Positions 28,396 through 37,868 of a stretch of 64,000 nucleotides of DNA are shown piece by piece. Where the stretch lies: assembly GCF_004923295.1 (NCBI RefSeq), contig NZ_CP039634.1:2260001-2324000 (forward strand). The letters run 5' to 3'. Within the stretch, counting starts at the first letter, position 1, and each line of letters begins with the position of its first letter. The DNA is from Azospirillum sp. TSH100. Lineage in GTDB: Bacteria; Pseudomonadota; Alphaproteobacteria; Azospirillales; Azospirillaceae. The position numbers and the translations under genes were made by a program. Under the pieces are notes generated by a model, which did not search any database, was not told the origin of the DNA, and saw nothing but the letters and a program-made list of their open reading frames with translations.

Positions 28396-29196
28396 TCAGA
28401 CCAGCGCCACCGGCTGCGGCATGAAGATGGCACGCGAGATGGCGGCCTGGATGCCGGCGTTGGTGAAGGGCTTGCGAACGATCTGCCCCAGATGGCGGGC
28501 ATCGCGGGCCAGAATGTCGTCGTCGAAGGCGGTGACGAAGATGGTGCGCAGATCGCGCACCCGCCTCAGCCGCCGCGCGATCTCGATCCCGCTGCCGCCG
28601 TCGGCCAGGCGTACATCCAGCAGCGCGAGTGTCGGCTTCTCCGCCTTCAGCAGGGCCAGCGCCTCCGACTCGTTGCCGGCGGTGCCGCAGACGACATGAC
28701 CCATCTCGGCGACCAGAGCACCCAGCTCCATCGCCAGCAGGGCATTGTCCTCCACCACCATCACCCGCTGTACCATGGCGCCACGCACGCGGGTCCGGGC
28801 GGCCTTCAGCCGCTCTATCGCCTCCCCCACGCGCAATTGCAGCACCTTCGCCGCCTGCGGCAGCGTCAGTCCCTCCAGCGCCGTCAGCAGATACAGCCGG
28901 CGGTCCGGTTCTGGCAGTTCGGCGAGCGCCCGCTCGATGGGATGGGGTGACGGCAGCGGCCGGCCGGGCGTGCCGAATTCCTCCAGCCGGTCGAACAGCA
29001 GATTGAGCAGGGCATAGAGCGACAGACGGGCGCCATCGCCGCCACGGTCCAAGCCGAAGCGTGAGGGCGCCATCGCCGCCGCCTCGACACAGCGGGTCAC
29101 CAGCGCGTCGCCACGGTCGGTGGCACCGGTCAATGCCCGCGCGTAGCGGCGCAGGACCGGAACCACCTCGAACAGTTCACATTCGTAGACCAGCAT
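28396..29196 (-). CDS. phyR: PhyR-type general stress response regulator
   Basis: PhyR combines an N-terminal sigma-factor-like domain with a C-terminal receiver; when phosphorylated it sequesters the anti-sigma factor NepR and frees EcfG. Here residues 1-140 are sigma-like (VVPVLRRYARALTGATDRGDALV; ALEGLTLPQAAKVLQ resembling region 4) and 141-266 form the receiver with LLDVRLADG phospho-Asp, VTAFDDD and KPF. Start at the ATG at 29196; the upstream open frame to 29541 is unconserved. NepR and EcfG genes, often adjacent to phyR, are not in this window, so they must lie elsewhere. No obvious EcfG promoter was seen in front of phyR itself. Confidence 0.92.
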   Translation of the reverse strand: MLVYECELFEVVPVLRRYARALTGATDRGDALVTRCVEAAAMAPSRFGLDRGGDGARLSLYALLNLLFDRLEEFGTPGRPLPSPHPIERALAELPEPDRRLYLLTALEGLTLPQAAKVLQLRVGEAIERLKAARTRVRGAMVQRVMVVEDNALLAMELGALVAEMGHVVCGTAGNESEALALLKAEKPTLALLDVRLADGGSGIEIARRLRRVRDLRTIFVTAFDDDILARDARHLGQIVRKPFTNAGIQAAISRAIFMPQPVALV

Positions 29197-29410
29197 ACCC
29201 GTGACTCCGCTCCCCGATGGGAGTTGCCGCTCTTGAATCGCGCCTCTCGAACCGTCCAGCGGGGAAATGCAACAGCCCACCGGATCATGCCGGGCTGCGG
29301 GCTCCGAAAACCGTACGTCGTCTTTGCCGAATCCTACCACGCCCGGCGGGCCGGTCGAATGGGAAATGGGGGTGCCGGACGCTGGCGACCAGCCGGGTGG
29401 CAACAGGGGT

Positions 29411-29983
29411 TCATTTCGCGGTCTGACGGATCTGCCGGCTGCGCCATTGCCAGGGCTTCTCCACCTGCCCGGCCCACAGCCCCAGCCGCTTGCTCTGGGC
29501 ATAGGCCTCGCTCTTCTGGTAGGCCGGCGACAGGCTGGCATATTGAAACGCCCAGCCGCGCGCGACCATCGCAGCGCCCAGATCGACGCCGCGCACCCGG
29601 CACTCGCCCTTCTTCTCGCCGGTGCGGTCCTGTTCCGTCACGGTGCAGGTCACCTCCTCGCCCTTCACCATGTTTGCCAGCACGGCAGTGGCGATCTTGA
29701 AGCAGTCCAGTTCGTGCCCGTAGCGGTTCTTGCACTTCTGCCCCGGATCCGGCGCGTCGATGCCCATCAGCCGCACCGCCGTGCCGTTGACGGTCAGCAG
29801 GTCCCCCTCCACCGCCATGGCGGAACCCTTGATGGTCTGGTCCGGGGTATTGACGATCGGGCCGCGGCTCTTGGCGGACTGGTTGGTCTGCGCCAGGGCC
29901 GCGGCGGTCGGGGCGGCAAGGATGAGCGCCGCAAGGACTGGAACCACCCTCAGCTTGGTTTCAGAACAGGCTCGGCTGGTCAT
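29411..29983 (-). CDS. Exported SNase-like protein with altered active site
   Basis: A 190-residue staphylococcal-nuclease-fold protein with an N-terminal signal peptide (LRVVPVLAALILAAPTAAALAQ). The OB-fold region reads NGTAVRLMGIDAPDPGQ and later LGAAMVARGWAFQY, with SEAYAQSKRLGLWAG at the end, as in thermonuclease-family proteins. Of the SNase catalytic residues, the Arg in VRLMGID is present, the Glu after D-x-P is Asp, and the Arg in the usual DRYGR is replaced (DRTGE). Nuclease activity is therefore doubtful. The start overlaps the end of the upstream YedK-like gene by 23 bases, so the two are likely cotranscribed. Confidence 0.8.
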   Translation of the reverse strand: MTSRACSETKLRVVPVLAALILAAPTAAALAQTNQSAKSRGPIVNTPDQTIKGSAMAVEGDLLTVNGTAVRLMGIDAPDPGQKCKNRYGHELDCFKIATAVLANMVKGEEVTCTVTEQDRTGEKKGECRVRGVDLGAAMVARGWAFQYASLSPAYQKSEAYAQSKRLGLWAGQVEKPWQWRSRQIRQTAK

Positions 29984-30704
29984 CGCCCCTGTCTTTCGCC
30001 TTGGTCGCCTCGATCTCCTGCGGCGGATCGAGGCAGGAACTGTCGTCGTTGCGGACGCTGTTTACCTTCGGCCCGACCGGAACCACGTCCAGCCACTCCT
30101 CCGGCGCGGAGCGGATCAGCCGCTCGACCACCGGCAGAGGGGGCGCCGGATCCAGCCACGTGTCCCAATCGGCGGGGTCGAGCACCACCGGCATGCGGTC
30201 ATGCAGGAAGGAGAGCGTGGCGTTGGTCGCCGTCGTCACCACCGTCGCCGTCTCCAGCGGCGGGTCGAGCGGCGGCGCCCCCTTCGGCCCGCGCCAGCGC
30301 TCCCACAGTCCGGCCAGCGCGAACAGGCCGCGGTCGCGGCGGCGGATGACGTGGCCCTGCTTGCGCGGCTTCGCCCCCTCTCCGACACTGGTCCATTCAT
30401 AGAAGCCGTCGAGCGGGATCAGGCAACGGCGCCTGCGGAAGGCATCGCGGAAGGCGGGCTTGTCGGCAACCGATTCACCGCGCGCGTTGATCATCCGTCC
30501 GCCGATCGCCGGATCGTCAGCCCAGGGCGGCACCAGCCCCCATCGGACCATCGCCAGATGGCGGCCGTCCTCCTCGCGGCGGATGACGGGGATCTCCTGG
30601 GTCGGCGCGACGTTCCACCGCGGCATCAGGTTCGGCCGCTCCCGAACGCCGAACGCGCGCTCGATCTCGTTGATCGGGGTGGTGAGAAGCATGCGTCCAC
30701 ACAT
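29961..30704 (-). CDS. SOS response-associated peptidase (YedK/HMCES family)
   Basis: SRAP-domain protein that forms a covalent thiazolidine link with abasic sites in single-stranded DNA. The start at the ATG at 30704 gives MCGRM, placing the catalytic Cys at position 2 as the mechanism requires; the frame upstream to 30803 is therefore rejected. Other conserved elements are RWNVAPTQ (Asn and Pro), NARGESVADKPAFRDAF, CLIPLDGFYEW (catalytic Glu region) and LHDRMPVVL (His). About 247 residues, normal for the family. Located upstream of and overlapping the SNase-like gene; divergent from the molybdenum hydroxylase gene. Confidence 0.93.
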   Translation of the reverse strand: MCGRMLLTTPINEIERAFGVRERPNLMPRWNVAPTQEIPVIRREEDGRHLAMVRWGLVPPWADDPAIGGRMINARGESVADKPAFRDAFRRRRCLIPLDGFYEWTSVGEGAKPRKQGHVIRRRDRGLFALAGLWERWRGPKGAPPLDPPLETATVVTTATNATLSFLHDRMPVVLDPADWDTWLDPAPPLPVVERLIRSAPEEWLDVVPVGPKVNSVRNDDSSCLDPPQEIEATKAKDRGDDQPSLF

Positions 30705-30892
30705 GTCGTGCAATATGGTCCTTGCCGACCCCATGCGCCAGCCGCATTCCCCGACTTCGGTGCGTTCGGCCAACAATCCTTGCAGCGGACAACCGTCACC
30801 CATGCCACCCGTCGGGGTTTCCCTGACGCTTAAGCCGGCCTATCTTCGCCATGCACAACAATCGCATCGAACCGGAAGGCGGGAGTTAACCC

Positions 30893-33223
30893 ATGAAGTT
30901 CGGCATCGGACAGGCGGTTCCGCGCACCGAAGACGCCCGGTTGCTGACCGGCGGCGGCCGCTACACCGACGACGTGTCTCTTCCCGGCCAGGCCTATGCG
31001 GCCTTCGTCCGCTCGCCCCACGCCTTCGCCGCCATCGGCGCCATCGATGCGTCGGACGCGCTGGCCCAGCCCGGCGTGCTGGCCGTCTACACCATCGCAG
31101 ACCTCGACGCCGAGAGGATCGGCATGATTCCCTGCCAGGCGGCGCTGAAGCAGCGCGACGGCTCCAACTACGTCCAGACGCCGCGCCCGGCGCTGGCCCG
31201 CGGCTTCGCCCGCCATGTCGGCGATCCGGTCGCCATGGTGGTGGCGGAAACGCTGGAGGCCGCCCGCGAGGCGGCCGAACTGGTGATGGTCGATTACGAG
31301 GACCGCCAACCCGTCACCGGAACGCTGGAGGCGCTGGAGCCCGGCCGTCCGCTGGTGTGGGACGAGGCGCCGAACAACCTCTGTTTCGACTGGGACACCG
31401 GTGACGAGGCCGCGGTGGAGGCCGCGCTGGCAGGTGCCCATCGCGTCGTCGAACTGGAACTGGTCAACAACCGTGTCGTCGCCAACCCGATGGAAGGCCG
31501 CGCCTGCGTCGCCGGTGTGGAATCGGGTGCCGACGGCGGTCCCGGCCGACTTCTGATCTACGTCACCAGCCAGGGCGTTCACGGCCTGCAGAAGCAGTTC
31601 GCCAAGATCCTGAACGAACCGGACTCGCGCATCCGCGTGCTGACCACCGATGTCGGCGGCGGCTTCGGCATGAAGCTGTTCAACTATCCGGAATATGTCG
31701 CCTGCCTGTTTGCCGCCCGCCGGCTGAACCGCGCGGTGAAGTGGGCGGCCGATCGCATCGAGGGCTTCATCAGCGACGACCATGGCCGCGACCATGTCAG
31801 CAGGGCGCGGCTGGCGCTGGATGCCGACGGGCATTTCCTGGGCCTGCGGGTCGACACCGTCGCCAATCTTGGCGCGTACCTCTCCAACTACGGTCCCTTC
31901 ATCCCGACCGATGCCGGGTCGGCGATGCTGGTCGGCTCCTACAGGACGCCTGCCGTCTATGTCCGGGTGAAGGGCGTCTTCACCAACACCCAGCCGGTGG
32001 ACGCCTATCGCGGCGCCGGCCGGCCGGAAGCGGCCTATCTGCTGGAACGGCTGATCGACCATGCCGGCCGGGTGACCGGCCTCGGCCCGGCGGAGATCCG
32101 GCGGCGCAACTTCATCCCGGCCAGCGCCATGCCCTACGCCACGCCGATGGGGCAGGTCTATGACACCGGCGAATTCGTCCAGAATCTGGAGGACGGCCTG
32201 ATTCTCGCCGACATGGCAGGACTGCCTGCCCGCAAGGCCGAGGCGAAGGCCCGCGGCAAGCTGCGTGGCGCCGGCCTCGCCACCTACATCGAGGCCTGCT
32301 CGGGCGGCGGGCCGGAGCAGGCGACCGTCCAGGTAAACGGTGACGGCAAGGTGGTGCTGATGATCGGTACCCAGACCAACGGCCAGGGCCACGAGACCGC
32401 CTACAAGCAGATCCTCGCCGACCGGCTGGGCGTTCCGCCTGAAGATGTCGAGGTGGTGCAGGGCGACACCGACCGCGTCAGTTGGGGCTCCGGCACCGGC
32501 GGTTCCCGCTCCGTCCCGGTCGGTGGTTCGGCATTGGCGGAGGGAGCAGCCAAGGTGGTGAAGGCAGCGACCAGCGTCGCCGCCGACCTGCTGGAGACAG
32601 CCGAGGTGGATGTCGAGTTCACCGATGGCCGCTTCACCATCGTCGGTACCGACCGCTCGGTGTCGCTGAAGGAGGTCGCTGCCAAGGCGGCGACGGACGG
32701 CGGCGTCGCCTTCTCCGAGATGGCGCGCTGGACCCCGCCGGCCAGCACCTTCCCCAACGGCTGCCATATCGCGGAGGTGGAGATAGACCCCGCCACCGGG
32801 ATCGTCGAGGTGCTGCGCTACAGCGTCGTCGACGATTTCGGCACCGTTATCAACCCCATGCTTGTGATCGGCCAGATCCATGGCGGCGTCGCCCAGGGTC
32901 TGGGCCAAGCCTTGCAGGAGCGGGTCGTGTTCGATCCCGACAGCGGCCAGCTGCTGTCCGGCTCATTCATGGACTATCAGATGCCGCGCGCGGTCGACAT
33001 GCCGCCGATCGAGGTGAAGCTGAACAGCGTGCCCAGCACCACCAACATGCTTGGCATGAAGGGTGCCGGCGAAGCCGGAGCGATCGGCGCACCACCAGCC
33101 ATCATCAACGCGGTGGTCGATGCGCTGTCCGATCTCGGCATCACCCACATCGACATGCCGGCGACGCCGGAAGCGGTGTGGTTGGCGATTCGCAATGCCG
33201 AAACCCGGATGGCCGCGGAATAA
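30893..33223 (+). CDS. Orphan molybdopterin-binding subunit, xanthine dehydrogenase/CO dehydrogenase large-subunit family
   Basis: A 776-residue molybdenum hydroxylase large subunit. It opens IGQAVPRTEDARLLTGGGRYTDD, the usual start of CoxL-like proteins, and shows DVGGGFGMK (cofactor binding), AYRGAGRPEA (the active-site loop of form II, not the AYxCSFR of true CO dehydrogenase), GTQTNGQGHETAY and KGAGEAGAIGAP with the catalytic Glu. Form II enzymes oxidise aldehydes, nicotinate derivatives or other heterocycles; substrate unknown. The FAD (CoxM) and 2Fe-2S (CoxS) partner subunits expected beside it are missing here. A perfect hairpin and an EAL-domain gene follow. Confidence 0.92.
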   Translation: MKFGIGQAVPRTEDARLLTGGGRYTDDVSLPGQAYAAFVRSPHAFAAIGAIDASDALAQPGVLAVYTIADLDAERIGMIPCQAALKQRDGSNYVQTPRPALARGFARHVGDPVAMVVAETLEAAREAAELVMVDYEDRQPVTGTLEALEPGRPLVWDEAPNNLCFDWDTGDEAAVEAALAGAHRVVELELVNNRVVANPMEGRACVAGVESGADGGPGRLLIYVTSQGVHGLQKQFAKILNEPDSRIRVLTTDVGGGFGMKLFNYPEYVACLFAARRLNRAVKWAADRIEGFISDDHGRDHVSRARLALDADGHFLGLRVDTVANLGAYLSNYGPFIPTDAGSAMLVGSYRTPAVYVRVKGVFTNTQPVDAYRGAGRPEAAYLLERLIDHAGRVTGLGPAEIRRRNFIPASAMPYATPMGQVYDTGEFVQNLEDGLILADMAGLPARKAEAKARGKLRGAGLATYIEACSGGGPEQATVQVNGDGKVVLMIGTQTNGQGHETAYKQILADRLGVPPEDVEVVQGDTDRVSWGSGTGGSRSVPVGGSALAEGAAKVVKAATSVAADLLETAEVDVEFTDGRFTIVGTDRSVSLKEVAAKAATDGGVAFSEMARWTPPASTFPNGCHIAEVEIDPATGIVEVLRYSVVDDFGTVINPMLVIGQIHGGVAQGLGQALQERVVFDPDSGQLLSGSFMDYQMPRAVDMPPIEVKLNSVPSTTNMLGMKGAGEAGAIGAPPAIINAVVDALSDLGITHIDMPATPEAVWLAIRNAETRMAAE

Positions 33224-33241
33224 GGGAAAGTCCTAGTCGGA

Positions 33242-33263
33242 AGGTGTGGCTCTTGCCACACCT
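33242..33263 (+). terminator. Hairpin after the molybdenum hydroxylase gene
   Basis: AGGTGTGGC (33242-33250) and GCCACACCT (33255-33263) form a perfect 9-bp stem with a TCTT tetraloop, 18 bases after the stop. No U-tract follows, so it may be a Rho-assisted terminator, a stability hairpin or an upstream element of the EAL gene. Confidence 0.5.
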
Positions 33264-33328
33264 CCGGCGGATGAAATCCATGGCAATATCGATTACCTAA
33301 AGGTGGAGCTTCTTGATCTGACGGGGGT

Positions 33329-34096
33329 ATGGCGATGGCGTTTGGCGACGGTGGATGCGGCGGTCAATGTGCGGACCGTCTCGAACTGGACTTCACGATG
33401 GCATTCCAGCCGATCGTCGATGTCGCCAACGGCGGCGTCTGGGCGCATGAGGCCCTGGTGCGCGGGACGCAGGGCCAAGGAGCCGGCTGGGTTTTGGGTC
33501 AGGTTACCGACGCCACCCGCTATGCCTTCGACCAGTCCTGCCGCATCAAGGCCATCGAACTGGCTTCATCCCTGCCGATGAACGGCGCCCGCCTGTCGAT
33601 CAACTTCCTGCCGAACGCCGTCTACAAGGCGGAGGCCTGCATCCGCGCGACGCTGGCCGCCGCCGGTCGCACCGGATTTCCCACCGACCGCATCATCTTC
33701 GAGGTGACGGAGAACGAGCGGGTGGTGGACCACGACCACCTGAAAAGCATCTTCAACGAGTACAAGCGCCAGGGCTTCCTGACCGCCATCGACGATTTCG
33801 GCTCCGGCTATTCCGGATTGAACCTGCTGGCCGAATTCCAGCCCGACATCATCAAGCTGGACATGGAACTGACCCGCAACATCGACACCGAGCGGGCACG
33901 GCGCAGCATCGTCAAGGCCATCCTGCTGGTTTGCGAGGATCTCGGCATCACTCCCATCGCCGAAGGGATCGAGACGGCCGAGGAAGCCAAGACTCTGCGC
34001 GATCTGGGTGTGAACCTGATGCAGGGCTACCTGTTCGCCAAGCCGGCCTTTGAAGCGGTGGTGACCAATCCGGAACTGACGATGCTGGCGGCCTGA
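33329..34096 (+). CDS. EAL-domain cyclic-di-GMP phosphodiesterase
   Basis: A 255-residue stand-alone EAL protein. Metal and catalytic residues all look intact: Glu in HEALVRG, Asn in SINFLP, Glu in FEVTENE, the Asp pair in AIDDFGSGYSG, Lys in IIKLD, Glu in PIAEGIE and Gln in LMQGYLFAKP. It should hydrolyse c-di-GMP to pGpG. There is no sensory, GGDEF or membrane domain, so control must come through expression or partners. Start choice is between two close ATGs (33329, 33335) behind a GGGGG ribosome-binding site. Its 3' end overlaps the convergent GNAT gene by 70 bases. Confidence 0.93.
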   Translation: MAMAFGDGGCGGQCADRLELDFTMAFQPIVDVANGGVWAHEALVRGTQGQGAGWVLGQVTDATRYAFDQSCRIKAIELASSLPMNGARLSINFLPNAVYKAEACIRATLAAAGRTGFPTDRIIFEVTENERVVDHDHLKSIFNEYKRQGFLTAIDDFGSGYSGLNLLAEFQPDIIKLDMELTRNIDTERARRSIVKAILLVCEDLGITPIAEGIETAEEAKTLRDLGVNLMQGYLFAKPAFEAVVTNPELTMLAA

Positions 34097-34647
34097 GCCC
34101 GCACTGGCGCGGTCATGTAGCTCATCCCCCCGCCATAGCTCGCCAGCTTGGCCTCCAGCGCCGGCCCGCCGTCCAGATAGGGCGTGAAGCCGACCCGGTC
34201 CCAGTAGCTCCGCGCCGTCGGGGTCGAGGTCAGCGCCAGCCATCGCCAGCCCTCCCGCGCCGCCAGCCCATGCGCATAGCCCAGCACCGCAGTCCCAAGA
34301 CCTGTGCCGCGGGAGTCCGGCAGCAGGGCGATGTCATGCAGATAGAGGCAGTCGGCATTGGCCGGCAGGCCGCCCAGCGGCGTGTCGAGCGGCGGCGGAA
34401 CGCCCATCCTGCCCGGATGCATGACGCCGTAACCGATGACTTTGCCGCGGCATTCCGCCACACGGCAGCCGGCAGGGTAGAGCGCCAGCCTCTCCTCGAA
34501 AACACTGCGCTCCTCTGGGTAGGCCGGATGCACGATGTCCGCGATGGCAAGAATCCGGTTGAGATCGGCTGCGGTCATAGCACGCCATACGGCCGATGCG
34601 CCGCCGCCCTCCACCCGCTCACCCTCCGGCTGTAACCCGGCCGTCAT
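34027..34647 (-). CDS. GNAT-family N-acetyltransferase
   Basis: A 206-residue acetyltransferase-fold protein with the acetyl-CoA-binding motif A region LHDIALLPDSRGTGLGTAVL (R-G-x-G-hydrophobic-G) and the C-terminal motif B-like STPTARSYWDRVGF. Acceptor substrate unknown. The ATG at 34647 has a GGAGAAGG ribosome-binding site and is retained although conservation seems to begin around MTAADLNRIL (residue 24). The last 23 residues, after YMTAPV, are encoded opposite the end of the EAL gene and look like an unconserved extension. Confidence 0.82.
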   Translation of the reverse strand: MTAGLQPEGERVEGGGASAVWRAMTAADLNRILAIADIVHPAYPEERSVFEERLALYPAGCRVAECRGKVIGYGVMHPGRMGVPPPLDTPLGGLPANADCLYLHDIALLPDSRGTGLGTAVLGYAHGLAAREGWRWLALTSTPTARSYWDRVGFTPYLDGGPALEAKLASYGGGMSYMTAPVRAQAASIVSSGLVTTASKAGLANR

Positions 34648-34737
34648 CCGCCTTCTCCGTTCCGCACCCGTTCAAGAGCTTCCGGCCCGCCATCGGGCAC
34701 GGTATGCTGACTCTTCATACCATAGGGAGAGCACCCC

Positions 34738-35510
<773 letters not shown>

Positions 35511-35514
<4 letters not shown>

Positions 35515-36344
35515 CCGCGTCCGTATCGTGCCTGGGTGACGCGGCGACCGCGGTGCTGACCACCGCGGTGCCGCTGGAGAAAGTGCGCCTGACCCGCCTT
35601 CACGCCGCCGCGTGGCGCGACGGTCTTCTGTCGCCCGACGTGCCGAAACCCCCGCCCGACCGCCCTGCCCGTCCCGACCGGCCGGAACTGAAGCTGCCCC
35701 GCGACATGCCCAAGCGCGGGCGTGGCGGCAGCGCCCAGAACCGCATCGCCCTGCTGCATGCGCTGGCGCACATCGAACTGAACGCCATCGACCTCGCCTG
35801 GGACATCGTCGCCCGATTCGCGCCTCTCGGTCTTCCGAAGGGCTTCACCGATGACTGGATCCAGGTCGCCGATGACGAAGCGCGGCATTTCCAGATGCTG
35901 GAGACCCGGCTGAACGCTCTGGGCTCCAGCTACGGCGACCTGCCGGCCCATGATGGGCTGTGGCAGGCGGCGACGGAGACCGCTCACGACCTCGCCGCCC
36001 GGCTGGCGGTGGTGCCGATGGTGCTGGAGGCGCGCGGCCTGGACGTGACGCCGGAGACCGTGCGCCGTCTGCGTGATTTCGGCGACGGCGAGAGCGCCGA
36101 CCTGCTCCAGATCATCCATGACGAGGAGATCGGCCACGTCGCCGCCGGCCGCCGCTGGTTCGTCCATCTCTGCGCCGAGCGCGGGGCTGAGCCGGTCACT
36201 CTCTGGCAGGATCTGGTGGGGCGTCATTTCCGCGGCGGGTTGAAGCGTCCCTTCAACACCGCCAGCCGGCAGCTGGCCGGCTTCGGCCCGGAATATTACG
36301 AGCCGATCACTCCCGAAATTGACCGCAGGCCGGAAACCCGGTAA
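35511..36344 (+). CDS. DUF455 family ferritin-like protein
   Basis: A 277-residue protein with the DUF455 ferritin-like fold. Probable di-metal ligands appear in two helices: [15 protein letters not shown] (Glu and nearby His) and [14 protein letters not shown] (Glu, His), plus the later [17 protein letters not shown]. The pattern E-x6-Y/E then EARH and E-x2-H resembles di-iron carboxylate proteins. Substrate is unknown; homologues of the MiaE type hydroxylate modified tRNA, but I cannot assign that. Start at the ATG overlapping the cysQ stop. The upstream open frame to 35160 is an artefact inside cysQ. Confidence 0.85.
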
Positions 36345-36357
36345 GGCGCTGGACATC

Positions 36358-37356
36358 ATGGCCGTATACACCGAAGTCACCGACGAGGATCTCAGCACCT
36401 TCGCCGCCCAGTACGATCTGGGCGCGGTGCTGTCGTGCAAGGGCATCGCGGAGGGGGTGGAGAATTCCAACTTCCTTTTGGTGACCGAACGCGGACCCTA
36501 CATCCTGACGCTCTATGAGAAGCGCACGCGGAAGGAGGATCTGCCCTTCTTCCTTGGCCTGATGGAGCATCTGGCGGACAAGGGCATCGCCTGCCCGCTG
36601 CCGGTGGCGGGACGCGACGGCGTGGCCCTGCGCGAGCTGTGCGGCCGTCCGGCGGTGATCGTCACCTTCCTTGCCGGCATGTGGCCGCGCCGGATCATGC
36701 CGCAGCATTGCGCCCAGCTGGGCGAGGCTCTGGCCCGCCTGCATCTGGCGGTCGGCGACTTCCGCATGGAACGGCCGAACGCCCTGGCCCTGCCGGGCTG
36801 GAAGGACCTGTTCGCCAAATCCGCCGAGCGTGCCGATGAGGTGGCGCCCGGCCTGCGCGCGACGCTGGAAACGGAACTGGCGGCGTTGGAGGCCAACTGG
36901 CCGGTCGGCCTGCCGGCGGGCGTCATCCATGCCGACCTGTTCCCGGACAATGTGTTCTTCCGCGGCGACAGCCTGTCCGGCCTGATCGACTTCTATTTCG
37001 CCTGCAATGACTTCTTCATCTACGACGTGGCGATCTGCATCAACGCCTGGTGCTTCGAGATCGACGGCTCGTTCAATGCCACCAAGGCGCGGCTGCTGCT
37101 GTCGAACTACCGCAAGGTCCGGTCACTGTCCCGCGAAGAACTGGACGCCCTGCCCTGGCTCTGTCGCGGCAGCGCCGTGCGCTTCCTGCTTACCCGCCTG
37201 TATGACTGGCTGAACCATCCGCCGGGCGCCTTCGTGCGGCCGAAGGATCCGCTGGAATATCTGCGCAAGCTGCGTTTCCACCAGTCGGTCCGCGGCCTGG
37301 GCGACTATTTCCTTGACGATTCGGACCTCGACGACTCCAGGACGGGCGGGCAATGA
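36358..37356 (+). CDS. thrB: Homoserine kinase ThrB (choline-kinase-like type)
   Basis: A 332-residue kinase of the protein-kinase-like/aminoglycoside phosphotransferase fold, the alphaproteobacterial form of ThrB, unrelated to the GHMP type of E. coli. It starts [22 protein letters not shown] and has [11 protein letters not shown] (nucleotide loop), [11 protein letters not shown] (catalytic Asp and metal-binding Asn) and [19 protein letters not shown] (Mg2+-binding Asp). It makes O-phosphohomoserine for threonine synthesis. Start at the ATG at 36358; the longer frame overlaps DUF455. Its stop overlaps rnhA by 4 bases. Confidence 0.95.
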   Translation: MAVYTEVTDEDLSTFAAQYDLGAVLSCKGIAEGVENSNFLLVTERGPYILTLYEKRTRKEDLPFFLGLMEHLADKGIACPLPVAGRDGVALRELCGRPAVIVTFLAGMWPRRIMPQHCAQLGEALARLHLAVGDFRMERPNALALPGWKDLFAKSAERADEVAPGLRATLETELAALEANWPVGLPAGVIHADLFPDNVFFRGDSLSGLIDFYFACNDFFIYDVAICINAWCFEIDGSFNATKARLLLSNYRKVRSLSREELDALPWLCRGSAVRFLLTRLYDWLNHPPGAFVRPKDPLEYLRKLRFHQSVRGLGDYFLDDSDLDDSRTGGQ

Positions 37357-37829
37357 CCGACGAGCCCAGCCCGACCGATGCCGGCCGCAAGACCGTCGAC
37401 ATCTTCACCGACGGTGCCTGCAGCGGCAACCCAGGCCCCGGCGGCTGGGGCGCCATCCTGCGCTATGGCGAGGTGGAAAAGGAACTTTATGGCGGAGAGC
37501 CGGCGACCACCAACAACCGCATGGAGCTGATGGCCGCCATCATGGCGCTGGAGGCCCTGAAGAAGCCGGTGACCGTCCGCCTCTTCACCGACAGCGAATA
37601 TGTCAAGAACGGTATCACCAAGTGGATCCATGGCTGGAAGGCCAAGGGCTGGGTGACCGCCGACCGGAAGCCGGTGAAGAATGTCGACCTGTGGCAGCGC
37701 CTGGAAGAGGCGAAGCGCCAGCACCAGATCGAGTTCCACTGGGTCCGCGGCCACGCCGGCCATCCCGAGAACGAACGCGCCGACGAACTGGCCCGGCGCG
37801 GTGTCGCCGACGTGCGGGCGCGGGGATGA
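37353..37829 (+). CDS. rnhA: Ribonuclease HI
   Basis: Removes RNA from RNA-DNA hybrids. The 158-residue protein has all catalytic acids: Asp in [17 protein letters not shown], Glu in [10 protein letters not shown], Asp in [12 protein letters not shown] and Asp near the C-terminus in [10 protein letters not shown], plus the basic protrusion [17 protein letters not shown]. Its ATG overlaps the thrB stop (ATGA), a thrB-rnhA pairing common in alphaproteobacteria. Followed by a perfect 13-bp bidirectional terminator. Confidence 0.97.
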   Translation: MTDEPSPTDAGRKTVDIFTDGACSGNPGPGGWGAILRYGEVEKELYGGEPATTNNRMELMAAIMALEALKKPVTVRLFTDSEYVKNGITKWIHGWKAKGWVTADRKPVKNVDLWQRLEEAKRQHQIEFHWVRGHAGHPENERADELARRGVADVRARG

Positions 37830-37831
37830 AG

Positions 37832-37862
37832 GTTGCCCTCTCCCGGCTTGGGAGAGGGCAAC
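37832..37862. terminator. Bidirectional terminator between rnhA and the peroxiredoxin gene
   Basis: GTTGCCCTCTCCC (37832-37844) and GGGAGAGGGCAAC (37850-37862) form a perfect 13-bp stem with a GGCTT loop, between convergent stops. A T-tract is lacking but the stem is very stable. Confidence 0.75.
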
Positions 37863-37868
37863 GCACAC

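Noticed and set aside
30830..32908. 692-residue minus-strand open frame opposite the molybdenum hydroxylase gene
   Set aside because: The + strand carries all the expected hydroxylase motifs; the minus frame is His/Gly/Asp-rich and unrelated to any family.
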